A stretch of DNA of 64,000 nucleotides from Halopseudomonas xinjiangensis (GCA_011050525.1 DRFO01000017.1:458175-522174), one strand, 5' to 3'; shown: positions 27,116 to 36,278, counted from the stretch's first letter. Numbers and translations: made by a program. The notes: a model not told the origin generated them from the sequence alone.

Positions 27116-27895
27116 ATGGATCTGAATATTACCAGTCGCAAAGCCATTGTCTGTGCTTCTTCAAGGGGCCTGGGTAAAGCCTGCGCCATGGCCTTGGCCG
27201 CTGAAGGATGTGAGGTGTTCATCAACGGCCGCGACGCCACCAGCTTGAATGAGGCTGCGATGGCAATCCGTGACAGCACGGGTCTCGAGGTGGTTCAGGT
27301 GGTCGCGGATCTCAACACCCGCACTGGTAGGGAGGCGCTGCTGGCGGCTTGTCCCGCTCCGGATATTCTGATCACCAATAATGGCGGGCCGGCGCCGGGC
27401 AAGTTCCAGGACTGGGACCTGGAATGCTGGCAGCAAGCGCTGGAGGCCAATATGCTCAGCGCCATACTGTTGATTCAGGCAGTAATTGAGGGAATGCGCG
27501 AGCGGCGTTTTGGCCGGATCGTCAATATCACCTCGGCCATGGTCAAGTCTCCGCGGTTGCCAATGGGTCTGTCGACGGCGGCCAGAGCCGGTCTGACGGC
27601 CTTCTCGAAGGCGCTGTCAGTGGAAGTCATCCGCGACAATGTCACAGTCAACAACCTTTTGCCCGAGCGCATCGCGACCGATCGGCTGGCCTACATGACC
27701 GGCCAGTTGGCAAAGCACCGGAACATCAGCCTGGAGGAGGCGCGAGCCGAAATGCTCCGGCCGGTTCCGGCACGGCGTTTCGGTACTCCTGACGAATTCG
27801 CCGCCGCCTGTGCTTTTTTGTGCGCGGCCCAGGCGGGTTACATTACCGGGCAGAATTTGCAGCTGGATGGCGGGGCCTACACCGGCCTGATCTAA
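27116..27895 (+). CDS. SDR-family protein with atypical catalytic motif (BKR-like)
   Basis: This 259-residue protein has an altered cofactor loop CASSRGLG and NNGG in place of NNAG. The region where YxxxK is expected reads LSTAARAGLTAFSKAL, with arginine near the lysine place and no tyrosine. The end TGQNLQLDGGAYTGL is typical SDR. The SDR subgroup called BKR-like is known to lack a perfect tetrad. GGGAG precedes the ATG. It is divergent from TetR and converges with the VOC gene, one base apart. Confidence 0.85.
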   Translation: MDLNITSRKAIVCASSRGLGKACAMALAAEGCEVFINGRDATSLNEAAMAIRDSTGLEVVQVVADLNTRTGREALLAACPAPDILITNNGGPAPGKFQDWDLECWQQALEANMLSAILLIQAVIEGMRERRFGRIVNITSAMVKSPRLPMGLSTAARAGLTAFSKALSVEVIRDNVTVNNLLPERIATDRLAYMTGQLAKHRNISLEEARAEMLRPVPARRFGTPDEFAAACAFLCAAQAGYITGQNLQLDGGAYTGLI

Positions 27896-27896
27896 A

Positions 27897-28304
27897 TCAG
27901 GCTTTGCTTCTGGTTTTCCAGTCGGCTGGAGCCTGCTCTTCGGGAGCAAAATCGAGTTCGACGTCCACGTCATTGGGGTCTTTGAAGAACACCTGCCAGG
28001 TCCGGATGTCCCCCGGCGCGCGGATGATTCGATAACCAATGGCGTGCTGGTCGAGTCTGTCCAGTGTCTCTGCCAGACCCTGGGCAAAGAAAGCCATATG
28101 ATCCAGCACACCGCGGCGAGGGTTAGGCATGTCAGCTACTGCGATGACGTGAAGTACAGGATGATCCTTGGCGTAAAGCCACAGCCCGGGTACTGGAAAG
28201 GGCGGTCTTGGTCCCACCTCGAGTCCAAGCAGGTTTACGTAAAACTGCTGGGTTTGCTCGAGCTGGTCAGTAACGATGGTGAAGTGGTCCATTCTGAGAA
28301 TCAT
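27897..28304 (-). CDS. single-domain VOC family protein
   Basis: This 135-residue protein has a VOC pattern: MDHFTIVTDQLEQTQQFYVNLLG at the start with a first-position histidine, LDHMAFFAQ in the middle and VFFKDPNDVDVELDF near the end with a glutamate, which are the three usual metal-ligand positions. It could be a glyoxalase, dioxygenase or epimerase-like protein. It ends one base from the SDR end and has only a weak ribosome site. Confidence 0.8.
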   Translation of the reverse strand: MILRMDHFTIVTDQLEQTQQFYVNLLGLEVGPRPPFPVPGLWLYAKDHPVLHVIAVADMPNPRRGVLDHMAFFAQGLAETLDRLDQHAIGYRIIRAPGDIRTWQVFFKDPNDVDVELDFAPEEQAPADWKTRSKA

Positions 28305-28338
28305 GGCTTGCCTGCCGTTCTATGGGAGGTGTCTATTA

Positions 28339-28365
28339 CGGGCTAATCCTCAGATGGTTAGCCCG
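28339..28365 (-). terminator. weak terminator-like hairpin after the small secreted protein
   Basis: CGGGCTAA (28339-28346) and TTAGCCCG (28358-28365) form an 8-bp stem just beyond the stop at 28379. There is no clear T run, so this is a tentative end signal. Confidence 0.4.
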
Positions 28366-28378
28366 CAATAAACGTAGG

Positions 28379-28735
28379 TTACTGTTCTTCGTTGCAGATC
28401 AGTTTCGCCCGCGTCGTGGCGCTCGCATAACTGCCGTCCAGCCTGAGAGTGGCCGACTCACCTGCCTTGATTGGAGCCATCGGAGATTCAGAGGCCGCAG
28501 TTTCGGCTGGACCCGGATCCAGTTGACAGGTCACGGTGGAATCACTGTTGTTGGTTACCTGAAGCACCTGGGTACTGGCTGTTCCTCCGGGCCCTGGCGC
28601 CGTGGCAGTACTGTCACCGATTACCTGCGTTTCGATATCCAGACCGTTCAGTTCCTTGTCCAGCTTGATATCTTGCGCGAAAGCCGCCAATGGCAGACAA
28701 GCGAGCAAGCCTAGTGTCGTTGCAATCTTTTTCAT
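28379..28735 (-). CDS. small secreted protein of unknown function
   Basis: The 118-residue protein begins MKKIATTLGLLACLPLAAFA, a clear signal peptide, with GGAGA before the ATG at 28735. The mature part is about 100 residues, rich in Thr, Ser and Gly, with two cysteines (VTCQLDPG and LICNEEQ) that could form one disulfide in the periplasm. I do not recognise the family. Confidence 0.75.
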   Translation of the reverse strand: MKKIATTLGLLACLPLAAFAQDIKLDKELNGLDIETQVIGDSTATAPGPGGTASTQVLQVTNNSDSTVTCQLDPGPAETAASESPMAPIKAGESATLRLDGSYASATTRAKLICNEEQ

Positions 28736-28860
28736 TGTAATTCTCCTGCTATGTTGGGAAGGACATAAATGTAGAGACGCTACCCACCCAGGAGTTCCTG
28801 CAATTTGCTCCGAGAAGTTTGGGTTTGTTCGATGAAAAGAGCAAGTTTCCACTGTGTTCT

Positions 28861-28911
28861 GTATCGGTTAAAAAAGTAGTTTCAGATATTGGTTTTTCCG
28901 ATACCTGAAAC
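28861..28911. promoter_or_regulatory. interlocked inverted repeats upstream of AraC
   Basis: GTATCGG (28861-28867) is inverted as CCGATAC (28898-28904); GTTTCAG (28879-28885) is inverted as CTGAAAC (28905-28911). The inner pair extends into a 14-base imperfect hairpin with a TTTTT loop. They lie between the small secreted gene (minus) and the AraC gene (plus), a likely operator or RNA leader element. Confidence 0.5.
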
Positions 28912-29002
28912 TGTTATTTATCGATTGTTTATTGGGCTTGAACGGTTATCCTGAAGGATAAAAATCAGTGCTAAACAAAAATAATCGCTGAGAGTGTCCG
29001 TT

Positions 29003-29899
29003 ATGTATTCAGTACATTACGATGAATACGATCCGTCCGCGGCTGGAGAGTTTCTGACAGAATCTCGACTGGTGAATGACGGCTTTGACATACGTATTGA
29101 GCACGCGCACTGGTCGAATTCCGGCACCGCGGTAATTCAGGCGAAGAGCAGCTGTTTGCTGCGTCTGGTATTACCAACACCAGCCAGACGGTGGTCTCCT
29201 TTTTCGGATAATAAAGGCCGTTTTTCCGATCTCAACTGTGAGTTCCAGCCACTTGGGCAGGCGCTGTTTCTGCCGCGTGACACGGAGTTCCAGTTTTGCC
29301 ACGGCGTCTCCGAATACAAAGCCATGATATGTCTGTTCGATCCCGGCATTATGGGCCCGCTGGCGGGAATTCAGTGGCAGTGGGATGGCTGTCTGAGCGA
29401 CAGCATGCTGAATCTGGAAAGCCCCTACCTTAGGACGTCACTGCAGCGTCTTGCCCAGGAAGTTGCTGCACCCGGTTTTGCCAGCGAACTGCATACCGAG
29501 TGCCTGCTGACAGGTGTTGCGCTTGATTTGCATCGGCAGTTCCTGAGTTCCCAGGTTACCGCTGATTCCGGGAAATTGAGTCCCAGGCAGTTGAGAGTCC
29601 TGCGCGAAATGCTCGAGACGGAACCTGAACACAGCAGCTCCCTCAAGCAATTGGCAGACGCGCTCGATATGCCGGCCAGACGCCTTTCGGAGCAGTTCAA
29701 GAACACCACCGGTCTCACGCTACGCCAATTTGCCGCGCAGGCACGCATCCGCCGCGCAAAGTCATTGCTGCTCGATAGCAAAGTGTTGATCAAGCAGATC
29801 TCCTATCAAACCGGATTTCTCAATCCGGCCTCCTTTACGGCAGCGTTCCGCAAGGAGGTCGGCATGACCCCTGAAGCCTTTCGTCAAATGCACCGGTAG
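29003..29899 (+). CDS. AraC-family transcriptional regulator
   Basis: This protein of about 298 residues has the two AraC helix-turn-helix units at its C-terminus, with SLKQLADALDMPARRLSEQFKNTTG and IKQISYQTGFLNPASFTAAFRKEVGMTPEAFR. The N-terminal 190 residues have no recognised effector fold. A GTG at 28994 is an alternative start; ATG 29003 has GAGAG 8 bases before. It converges with the MFS operon at its 3-prime end (10 bases apart), and may regulate the secreted protein or nearby catabolic operons. Confidence 0.88.
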   Translation: MYSVHYDEYDPSAAGEFLTESRLVNDGFDIRIEHAHWSNSGTAVIQAKSSCLLRLVLPTPARRWSPFSDNKGRFSDLNCEFQPLGQALFLPRDTEFQFCHGVSEYKAMICLFDPGIMGPLAGIQWQWDGCLSDSMLNLESPYLRTSLQRLAQEVAAPGFASELHTECLLTGVALDLHRQFLSSQVTADSGKLSPRQLRVLREMLETEPEHSSSLKQLADALDMPARRLSEQFKNTTGLTLRQFAAQARIRRAKSLLLDSKVLIKQISYQTGFLNPASFTAAFRKEVGMTPEAFRQMHR

Positions 29900-29909
29900 G
29901 CCGTTGCCC

Positions 29910-31163
29910 TCAGTAAGCGGGCACGGCGTCGTCGCGGCGAAATACTGGGTAACCGCCCAGCGTCAGTAGCATCAGGGGGCCGACAACAAAGCAGACGGTG
30001 CTGAAGGCCAGCAGGCCGGAGTAGTCGCCAGTAAGACTGTAGAGCGCGCCAAACAGTAGCGGCGCTCCGGCAGCGCCCGCTGTGATCAAACCCAGGTGAA
30101 CGCCAAAGAGCCGGCCATAGTCACGCATGCCGAAATACCGGGCGATAAGGAAGGCGGCGATGTCGAATTCCGCTCCCGCACCTATGCCTACCAGCAAGGT
30201 TGCCAGAACATAAAGCCCGGTGTTGCCGCTGGTCAGAGCGAAAATCAGGCAGGCAACAGCGGGCATAAGCAGGGCAATGGCCGCTACTCCCGGAGCCCAC
30301 AAACGGTCGATCAGATAGCCTACTACCAGTCTTCCGAAGATCAGCGAAATACCGAAGGCACTGAAAATCTGTCCGGCCTCAACGGCGCTCAGCCCTCTGT
30401 CCTGCAGCAGCGGGATGATATTGGTGACCAGTCCGACCACGCAGGCTACCACCAGGGTCATGGACAGGTTGCATACCCAGAAACGCCAGGATTTTAGCGC
30501 CTCACTCAGCAGCATGCCGCTGGATGGGTCCTGGGGCTTGGGTTGTCCCACCGAAGCCGCACTGTTTTCTGACCTGACAGGCATCAACCAGCGCAAGGTC
30601 AGCGGCAGGGCTATCAGCACCGGCAGCAGCGACAAGGCGATAAATCCGGCTTGCCAGTTCCAGGTTGATACAGCCCATGTGACCAGCAGCGGCAACCCGG
30701 CGGCGGCGAGCCCCGAACCGCTGAGGATGATGGCCAGAGCCAGCCCGCGATTTTCCACAAACCAAAGGTTGACCAGATGGGACCAGGTGATCTGCAACGT
30801 CCCCAGGCCCGCCAGGGGGACCAGAAAATAACCCAGGTAAAGGCTCCATATCGTCGCCTGCATCTGGGTCAGCAGAACCATGCTGATTGAAAGTGCGAGC
30901 AGCGAGAGGATGGTGACAATTCGCAACCCGAATTTCAGGTTCAGCCAGCCCGCTAGTTGAGCCGCGACTATGGTGCCGAGCGACAGTGCGGTGATGGCGG
31001 CTTGCAGCTCGCTGCGGCCCCAACCCATTGCCTGCTCCAGCGGAATCATCATTGCGCTGAAGCTGTACAACAGCAACGAGCTGGAGCTGGTCGCCACGCC
31101 TACGATGGCGAGAATGAGGATCTTCCAGCCGATTTTGAATTCTCTGTTATCGAACTGTTTCAT
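29910..31163 (-). CDS. MFS transporter (carboxylate carrier-like), copy A
   Basis: This 417-residue protein has the 12-helix layout of the major facilitator family, with ENRGLALAIILSGSGLAA in the first half and GAGAEFDIAAFLIARYFGMRDYGRLFG in the second. It is closely similar in pattern to the proteins at 45581 and 54029, and resembles MCT/oxalate-formate type carriers. It is last in a long minus-strand operon, 44 bases after an SDR gene. The likely cargo is an organic acid or other catabolic substrate, unproven. Confidence 0.87.
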   Translation of the reverse strand: MKQFDNREFKIGWKILILAIVGVATSSSSLLLYSFSAMMIPLEQAMGWGRSELQAAITALSLGTIVAAQLAGWLNLKFGLRIVTILSLLALSISMVLLTQMQATIWSLYLGYFLVPLAGLGTLQITWSHLVNLWFVENRGLALAIILSGSGLAAAGLPLLVTWAVSTWNWQAGFIALSLLPVLIALPLTLRWLMPVRSENSAASVGQPKPQDPSSGMLLSEALKSWRFWVCNLSMTLVVACVVGLVTNIIPLLQDRGLSAVEAGQIFSAFGISLIFGRLVVGYLIDRLWAPGVAAIALLMPAVACLIFALTSGNTGLYVLATLLVGIGAGAEFDIAAFLIARYFGMRDYGRLFGVHLGLITAGAAGAPLLFGALYSLTGDYSGLLAFSTVCFVVGPLMLLTLGGYPVFRRDDAVPAY

Positions 31164-31207
31164 GGTCTCTGCCCGTTAAAGATAGTTTCAAATCATGCGG
31201 TATGGCG

Positions 31208-32059
31208 TCAGTCGTTCCCGATAAACTGAGCCGCCTCGGCACTTTTTTTCATCACGTGGTCACGCCTCAGGTTGCCGGGCGAGGCTGCGCCTGCCGCCAC
31301 CTCAAGATCTTCAGGGTGAATGAACGTCGGCCCGTTGCGCAGCTCTTGCAGAGCCACGCGGGCAATGTCATCCGCCTGCGGTAGCGGCATGGTCATGGCA
31401 TTGGGAATATTCAATCGTTGCATGGTCTCGCGCATCGTTGGGGTGTCCACGGTGCTGATCAGCAGATTGAGCACATCGACGCCCCGATCCTTCCACTCGG
31501 CCCAAAGCGATTCGCCCAGATTCAGCGAAAAGGCCTTCGTCGCAGAATACATCCCCAGCTTGCGCACGCCGCCCAGTGCCGCATGTGAACCCACCAGCAG
31601 CAGCCCTCCACGGCCTTGTTCCATCATCCGGCCACCAAATGCGTGGCTGATATCCATGACCGTCTGCGTGTTCATCCTGAGTAGCTTCATCCAGTGCTCG
31701 GCATCGGTGTTGAGAAACTGGCTGATAAAGGGATCACCGCCGGCGTTGTATATCACCAGGCCGACCTGGCGGCTGCCGATGGCTCCCAGCAGCCTTGAGG
31801 TGGCGTCCGCTGCCGACAGGTCCTGCGTCACGCATAACGCCTGAATGCCGTGCTGCGCTTCGAGCTCGGCTTTCAGGGACTCAAGCGCTGTCTCGTTTCG
31901 GGCGACCAGAATGCAGTTCAGACCTTGCGCTGCGACCTGGCGCGCGAAGGCTGCACCGATGCCATGGGACGCTCCCGCGATAAGCGCCCAGTCACCATAA
32001 CGACGGCAGAACGCGGGCGCATCGTCCAGTTGGTTGGTACGATCAGTGTCCAGGTTCAT
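31208..32059 (-). CDS. SDR-family NAD(P)-dependent oxidoreductase
   Basis: This 283-residue SDR has AGASHGIGAAFARQ, NAGG in the NNAG place, a serine in LLVGSHAALGG and a full GMYSATK. It appears catalytically complete. The start overlaps the preceding APH-like gene by four bases, so the two are translationally coupled. Its role is probably oxidation of a hydroxyl group in the substrate of this operon. Confidence 0.88.
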   Translation of the reverse strand: MNLDTDRTNQLDDAPAFCRRYGDWALIAGASHGIGAAFARQVAAQGLNCILVARNETALESLKAELEAQHGIQALCVTQDLSAADATSRLLGAIGSRQVGLVIYNAGGDPFISQFLNTDAEHWMKLLRMNTQTVMDISHAFGGRMMEQGRGGLLLVGSHAALGGVRKLGMYSATKAFSLNLGESLWAEWKDRGVDVLNLLISTVDTPTMRETMQRLNIPNAMTMPLPQADDIARVALQELRNGPTFIHPEDLEVAAGAASPGNLRRDHVMKKSAEAAQFIGND

Positions 32060-33426
32060 AGGGGTGGAAGGTCGATGTGGCTGGCCGAGGCGCCAATAGC
32101 GGTGCCGCCGAACACCTGAACGCGTCGTTCAATCTGCGAGGCAAAGAGTGCCAGCAGAGACAGGTCATGCTCTGCGCCAGCGGTGCTTACGAAGCTTTCC
32201 AGCGCCGCCTCCATTTGCTGGTGGTGGTCAAAGCGCTGGCCGAGCAGTGCTTCGGCTTCACGCATGTCCTGGGCTTGCAGCTCAAGCATCATGGCGTCGG
32301 CCTTGCTTAGATATTCGACGATCTTGCGCACGGCGTTCAGCTTGGTCTTCTGGAAGGGATCAGCCACTTCGACCTGTTCGACCGCATCGCTCAGCATGCT
32401 CAGCAGTTCGGCGTTGGGTCCCTGTGGTTTAACGGGGGTGGTTGGCGTCTCGATTGCCACGCCCATTGATTCGGCCAGGGCGTGGACCACCACGCGGCGC
32501 AGGGCGATGTCGAATTCGATATAGGTATCGTGGGGATCTCCCGGTTTTGGTGTGGCGACCGTCGAGGAGAACTGCATGGTGCTGACCGTGGAAAACAGTG
32601 TGGTATGAAACCGCACAACGTCTGGCTCAGGCGGTTCGCCGCTGACCTGCTGGTAATATTCGTAAAGCTGTTTGAAAGGTCCTCCGAGCGGTTCGTAATT
32701 GTCCCGCATCCGCGCCGATGCCAGGTCGGCCAGCGGGTCGCCGATCATTGCAAACTCGAAATCATAGAGGGTGGTGAGCTTGCCATTCTCGAACAGATAC
32801 TGGCCCGAGTCGTACTGCACCAGACTGGGCTTGGTGCGATGCTGCGGGACGTTGCGGCGCAGCCAGTTCAGGGCAAACTCCAGCAGCGGCTGCGGACGGG
32901 TTTTATTACGTGCGTAAAGCGGGTAATACGCATCAAGCCCGGCCAGCGAAATGGCTTCGGCACCCTCGGGCAGCTTGATGCCCTTGGCCACAAAGCCATC
33001 AAGTGGCAACTGATGCATGGCCACCATGGCGTCTATGTATTGCTTGGCCAGGCTCAGACGTTCGGCATCGTCCCTGGCGGTGGAGAGATCTCGGGTGCCA
33101 GGTACGGCTTGCATGACGATGGCCAGCGGGTCTTCGCAGAACCCATAGATATGCGGTGCGGGAACACCCTGCTGACCGATCAGCGCAAGAATATCCGCTT
33201 CGCGGCGCAGGTCATCCGGAAACGGGCTGACATCACCGCCGCGGTCGCCGCGGATGTGCAGTTTGAGTATTTCGTCGCCACGTTGCAGATCCATATTCCA
33301 GGCAGGGCGCCAGCGCGGTAGCCGGTCTGTGCTGACCACGGTCCCGCCCAGCAGCGTTTCGACGAAACCGCGTATCTTTTGTTCCATCACCTGGTCGGTA
33401 CTGGAATTGTCTAAGGCCATGTTCAT
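32056..33426 (-). CDS. APH-fold phosphotransferase-like protein
   Basis: This 456-residue protein has the APH/choline kinase fold: LKLHIRGD near residue 55, ILALIGQQGVPAPHIYGF, and the C-lobe region VQYDSGQYLFENGKLTTLYDFEFAMIGDPLADLA. In active members the loop is like HxDxxxxN; here the histidine is Gln, the loop is shorter and the asparagine is Gln, while both aspartates stay. A longer C-terminal tail of about 130 residues follows. GGAG and 5 bases precede the ATG at 33426. It may phosphorylate a substrate hydroxyl, as in cholesterol or dehydratase pathways; unproven. Confidence 0.8.
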   Translation of the reverse strand: MNMALDNSSTDQVMEQKIRGFVETLLGGTVVSTDRLPRWRPAWNMDLQRGDEILKLHIRGDRGGDVSPFPDDLRREADILALIGQQGVPAPHIYGFCEDPLAIVMQAVPGTRDLSTARDDAERLSLAKQYIDAMVAMHQLPLDGFVAKGIKLPEGAEAISLAGLDAYYPLYARNKTRPQPLLEFALNWLRRNVPQHRTKPSLVQYDSGQYLFENGKLTTLYDFEFAMIGDPLADLASARMRDNYEPLGGPFKQLYEYYQQVSGEPPEPDVVRFHTTLFSTVSTMQFSSTVATPKPGDPHDTYIEFDIALRRVVVHALAESMGVAIETPTTPVKPQGPNAELLSMLSDAVEQVEVADPFQKTKLNAVRKIVEYLSKADAMMLELQAQDMREAEALLGQRFDHHQQMEAALESFVSTAGAEHDLSLLALFASQIERRVQVFGGTAIGASASHIDLPPL

Positions 33427-33492
33427 TGTTACTCCACGAATATGCTTCTTGGACCCGGTGCTGGCCAGGTCTAGTAAATGAATAAAGTGCGC

Positions 33493-33939
33493 TCAGGCCC
33501 CTGGGGCAGCCAGCTCTGGGCCGCCAACCTGTTCCAGAGCTACGCCTTTTTTCTTCGCCAGATCGGCGGTGTCGAGGTACTCGCGCCACGCCGTGATCTT
33601 TCCCTCGGCATCGAGTTCATAAACCGCGACCATGGAATGCGGCATGGGCTTGCCGCTGGAAACGGCGTAGTCATCCCGCTCGGTCATCACGATGCTGTCC
33701 GAGGACACGATGTTGCGGATCACACAATGGTTGTGGGTGACGTAACTCATTTGCCGCTGGATCTCGTCGCGTAGCGCAGCACGGCCGCGAATCACTGGCC
33801 CGCCGGGCACCCAGAGCTGCCAGACTGCTTCCTCGCTCATCATGTTGAGGATGGTGTTCAGTTGCGGGCGCGACGTAGCTGTCCCATCGCCCCATGCCGC
33901 GCAGAATTCCCTGATGATTTCTTCTTGTCGTAAGCCCAT
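33493..33939 (-). CDS. limonene-1,2-epoxide hydrolase-like protein (NTF2/SnoaL fold)
   Basis: This 148-residue protein has the small NTF2-like alpha/beta cone. VMTERDDYAV in the centre and ITAWREYLD near residue 120 match motifs of the limonene-1,2-epoxide hydrolase family, where Arg-Asp pairs and a second Asp activate water. The segment with Tyr and Asn ligands is less clear. Its position between two SDR-related genes suits epoxide or related hydration on a terpenoid-like compound. Some family members are non-catalytic, so activity is not assured. GGAG precedes the ATG. Confidence 0.7.
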   Translation of the reverse strand: MGLRQEEIIREFCAAWGDGTATSRPQLNTILNMMSEEAVWQLWVPGGPVIRGRAALRDEIQRQMSYVTHNHCVIRNIVSSDSIVMTERDDYAVSSGKPMPHSMVAVYELDAEGKITAWREYLDTADLAKKKGVALEQVGGPELAAPGA

Positions 33940-33976
33940 TGCAAAAATCTCCTCGGAGTAGGTTAAAGGTCTGCGA

Positions 33977-34774
33977 TCAGAGGTAGGCGCGGACTACCGG
34001 GACCATGGGCGTGCCGCAACTCATTCCGCCGTCGACACGCATCAGGGCGCCGTTCACATAGCGCGCCTCATCCGAGGCGAGGAAGAGCGCCATATTGGCG
34101 ATATCTTCCGGTTCGCCAAGCTGCGGCACGTTCTGCAAGTCGAGGAAGGCGCGGGTCATCTCTTCATTGGCCCAGCCTTCAAGGGCTGCGGTACGGATCA
34201 CGCCCGGGAGGATCGCGTTGCAGCGAACGCCCTGCTTGCCGAAGGTGGCGGCGATGGTTTGCACATACCAGTTGAGTGCCGCTTTGGACGCGCCGTAACT
34301 GAACTGGGCGACTTCCCCGGCAATCGAGCTGGTGGACGAGGTGAAAATGATCGAGCCAGAGGCTTGCTCCAGCATATGAGGCAGAGCGTGCTTGCAGGCA
34401 AGAACGCCCCCCAGCACGTTGACGCGCATGTTGTCGTGGAACAGCGCTTCATTGAAGTTGATAAAGTCCACATCCCGCGCTGTTTCGGGGTTCTTGTTGA
34501 CTGCGTTGTTGAACAGGATGTCGATCCGGCCGTAGGTCTCGATGGTGGTGGCTATCATCTGCTTCAGATCAGCCTCCTGGCCAACATCGACCTTGAGCGC
34601 CGTCGCTTCGTTGCCCGCCGCCGTGATGCTTTGGGCGACTCGATCTGCGGCGTCCGCATACAGGTCGGTCACTACAACCTTGGCGCCTTGGGTGGCGAAT
34701 GCGATGGCGCTGGCGCGGCCGATACCGCTGCCGGCGCCTGTGATAACCGCTACTTTTCCAGCAAGTCTGTTCAT
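33977..34774 (-). CDS. SDR-family NAD(P)-dependent oxidoreductase
   Basis: This 265-residue SDR has TGAGSGIG, NNAV in place of NNAG, two serines in FTSSTSSIAG and the complete SYGASK. It has GGAG before the ATG at 34774 and lies 30 bases after DUF1329. It appears active; its substrate is not known. Confidence 0.89.
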   Translation of the reverse strand: MNRLAGKVAVITGAGSGIGRASAIAFATQGAKVVVTDLYADAADRVAQSITAAGNEATALKVDVGQEADLKQMIATTIETYGRIDILFNNAVNKNPETARDVDFINFNEALFHDNMRVNVLGGVLACKHALPHMLEQASGSIIFTSSTSSIAGEVAQFSYGASKAALNWYVQTIAATFGKQGVRCNAILPGVIRTAALEGWANEEMTRAFLDLQNVPQLGEPEDIANMALFLASDEARYVNGALMRVDGGMSCGTPMVPVVRAYL

Positions 34775-34804
34775 GTAAAGCTCCAGTCCGGGATCAGGTA
34801 AGCG

Positions 34805-36154
34805 TTAACGGCGCTGGCCAGCGGCGATAGTCTGTGGATTGGCTTCGCGTTCCATGATGGGCGCCTCGCGGTAGCGCGTCGGACCATTGCCGAACATCCC
34901 GTACTGGTTGCGGGTGAAGTCATACAGCGAGTAGGAATCCTGCTGGGGATTGTTGGGAATGCCATAGGCCTGAATGTTGTACTGCGCTCCCGAGCGGAAC
35001 ATTTCGCCGCTGTCGTCCCAGGCGTCGTACAAGGCTGCGCCGAAGGTATCTTCGTCAATGTAGTAACGGCGGGATTTCTGTGCGTGCCGTACACCTTCCT
35101 TGCGCTCTGCCGAGACCACCCATGCGCGGTGCAACTCCCAGCGCTCGCAGGCGGGGTTGATATGGTTGTCCATCAGCTTGGTGTCCATATCGCAGCCCCA
35201 CTTCAACTCATAGTTGCTGTAAGGCAGGAACATTTCCTTTTTGCCTTCCAGCGTCCAGTTGAAACGATCCATCTTGCCGGAGAAGAGAAAGATCTCGTCA
35301 TAGAAGGAAACGCTGCCAAACGCTGCGTTGGGCGTGTCGTAGGAAAACTCCGGAGCCTTGCGGATGCGCCGCTGCCCAGTCGTATAGCTCCAGGCATAGC
35401 GATCATTTTCGACCGGATCAAGATGATCCCAGTAGCCCGATGCGGTACCAGCGGTTCGGGCTGGCGCAACGATACGTGACCAGATCCGGCTGGCGATCTT
35501 GGGGTCGCGTCCTTCCACGTCCATTTGATAGAACGGCTTCTCGCCGGTGGAGCGATTGGTGTTGGTCAGGGTGACATGGCCCTGATTGACCACGTAGGCG
35601 CTGTGGTTCCAGTTCCAGCCGTTGATGCCCTGGTAGTTAAGCAGGTAGTTCCACATCGCCTGCTCGCCACTCTCCGGAATCGGAAAGGGCAACCCGCCAC
35701 GGCAGGCTTCGCTGACGGATAATCCACCGTGCAGCGATTTGCATTCCGGATTGCCTGCATTGTCCACGGTTGCTGCTAGAAAGGCCTCGGGGAACGCAGC
35801 CGTGCGGTGGGTCGGATAAATGTCCATGTAATAGGTATCCGGGTACTGCTTGAGCAACTTCATTTGCCCGGAGGACAACTGGTCGGCAAATTCATCGGCG
35901 TTGTCAGCGGTAATGCGAAACAGCGGGGCTTCGTCGGCGAACGGGTTAGGCCAGAATCCGTCACCTGGCTCCAGGTCGGCGGCCAATTCCAGCCCACCGG
36001 TGTAAGGGGGGATGGTGCCTGCATCGTTGCCGGCGGCTATCGCACCAAAGCGGGTAAGCTCCTGGCCCAGGTCTTCGGCAGTCCATGTCTCATTACTCAG
36101 CGCCGGGGTAGCTATGACCGCGAGAAGGCTGATTGCAATCTGATTCATCTTCAT
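34805..36154 (-). CDS. DUF1329 family periplasmic protein (copy 2)
   Basis: This 449-residue protein starts MKMNQIAISLLAVIATPALS, a signal peptide, at ATG 36154 (GGAG upstream); an extension to 36166 is less likely. It shows the family marks TRFGAIAAGNDAGTIPPYTGG, YPTHRTAA and GGLPFPIPESG. It is the most divergent of the four copies, with YQGINGWNWNHSAY in the centre. Paired with the DUF1302 upstream, it makes the second full envelope pair of the window. Confidence 0.88.
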   Translation of the reverse strand: MKMNQIAISLLAVIATPALSNETWTAEDLGQELTRFGAIAAGNDAGTIPPYTGGLELAADLEPGDGFWPNPFADEAPLFRITADNADEFADQLSSGQMKLLKQYPDTYYMDIYPTHRTAAFPEAFLAATVDNAGNPECKSLHGGLSVSEACRGGLPFPIPESGEQAMWNYLLNYQGINGWNWNHSAYVVNQGHVTLTNTNRSTGEKPFYQMDVEGRDPKIASRIWSRIVAPARTAGTASGYWDHLDPVENDRYAWSYTTGQRRIRKAPEFSYDTPNAAFGSVSFYDEIFLFSGKMDRFNWTLEGKKEMFLPYSNYELKWGCDMDTKLMDNHINPACERWELHRAWVVSAERKEGVRHAQKSRRYYIDEDTFGAALYDAWDDSGEMFRSGAQYNIQAYGIPNNPQQDSYSLYDFTRNQYGMFGNGPTRYREAPIMEREANPQTIAAGQRR

Positions 36155-36278
36155 GGAGTACTCCAAATTTTATTGTTATGACTGGCTGTTATTGGCCTAC
36201 GACAACCCTGATTAACTCGAATGGTTTGCAAGCGGCATTGCCAAGCACCTGGTCTGGACACGCTGTGAACCCATCCAT

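Noticed and set aside
28291..28301. ATTCTGAGAAT palindrome at the VOC start
   Set aside because: It lies in the coding start, with 1-base spacing unlike the N6 elements, so it was not counted as an operator.
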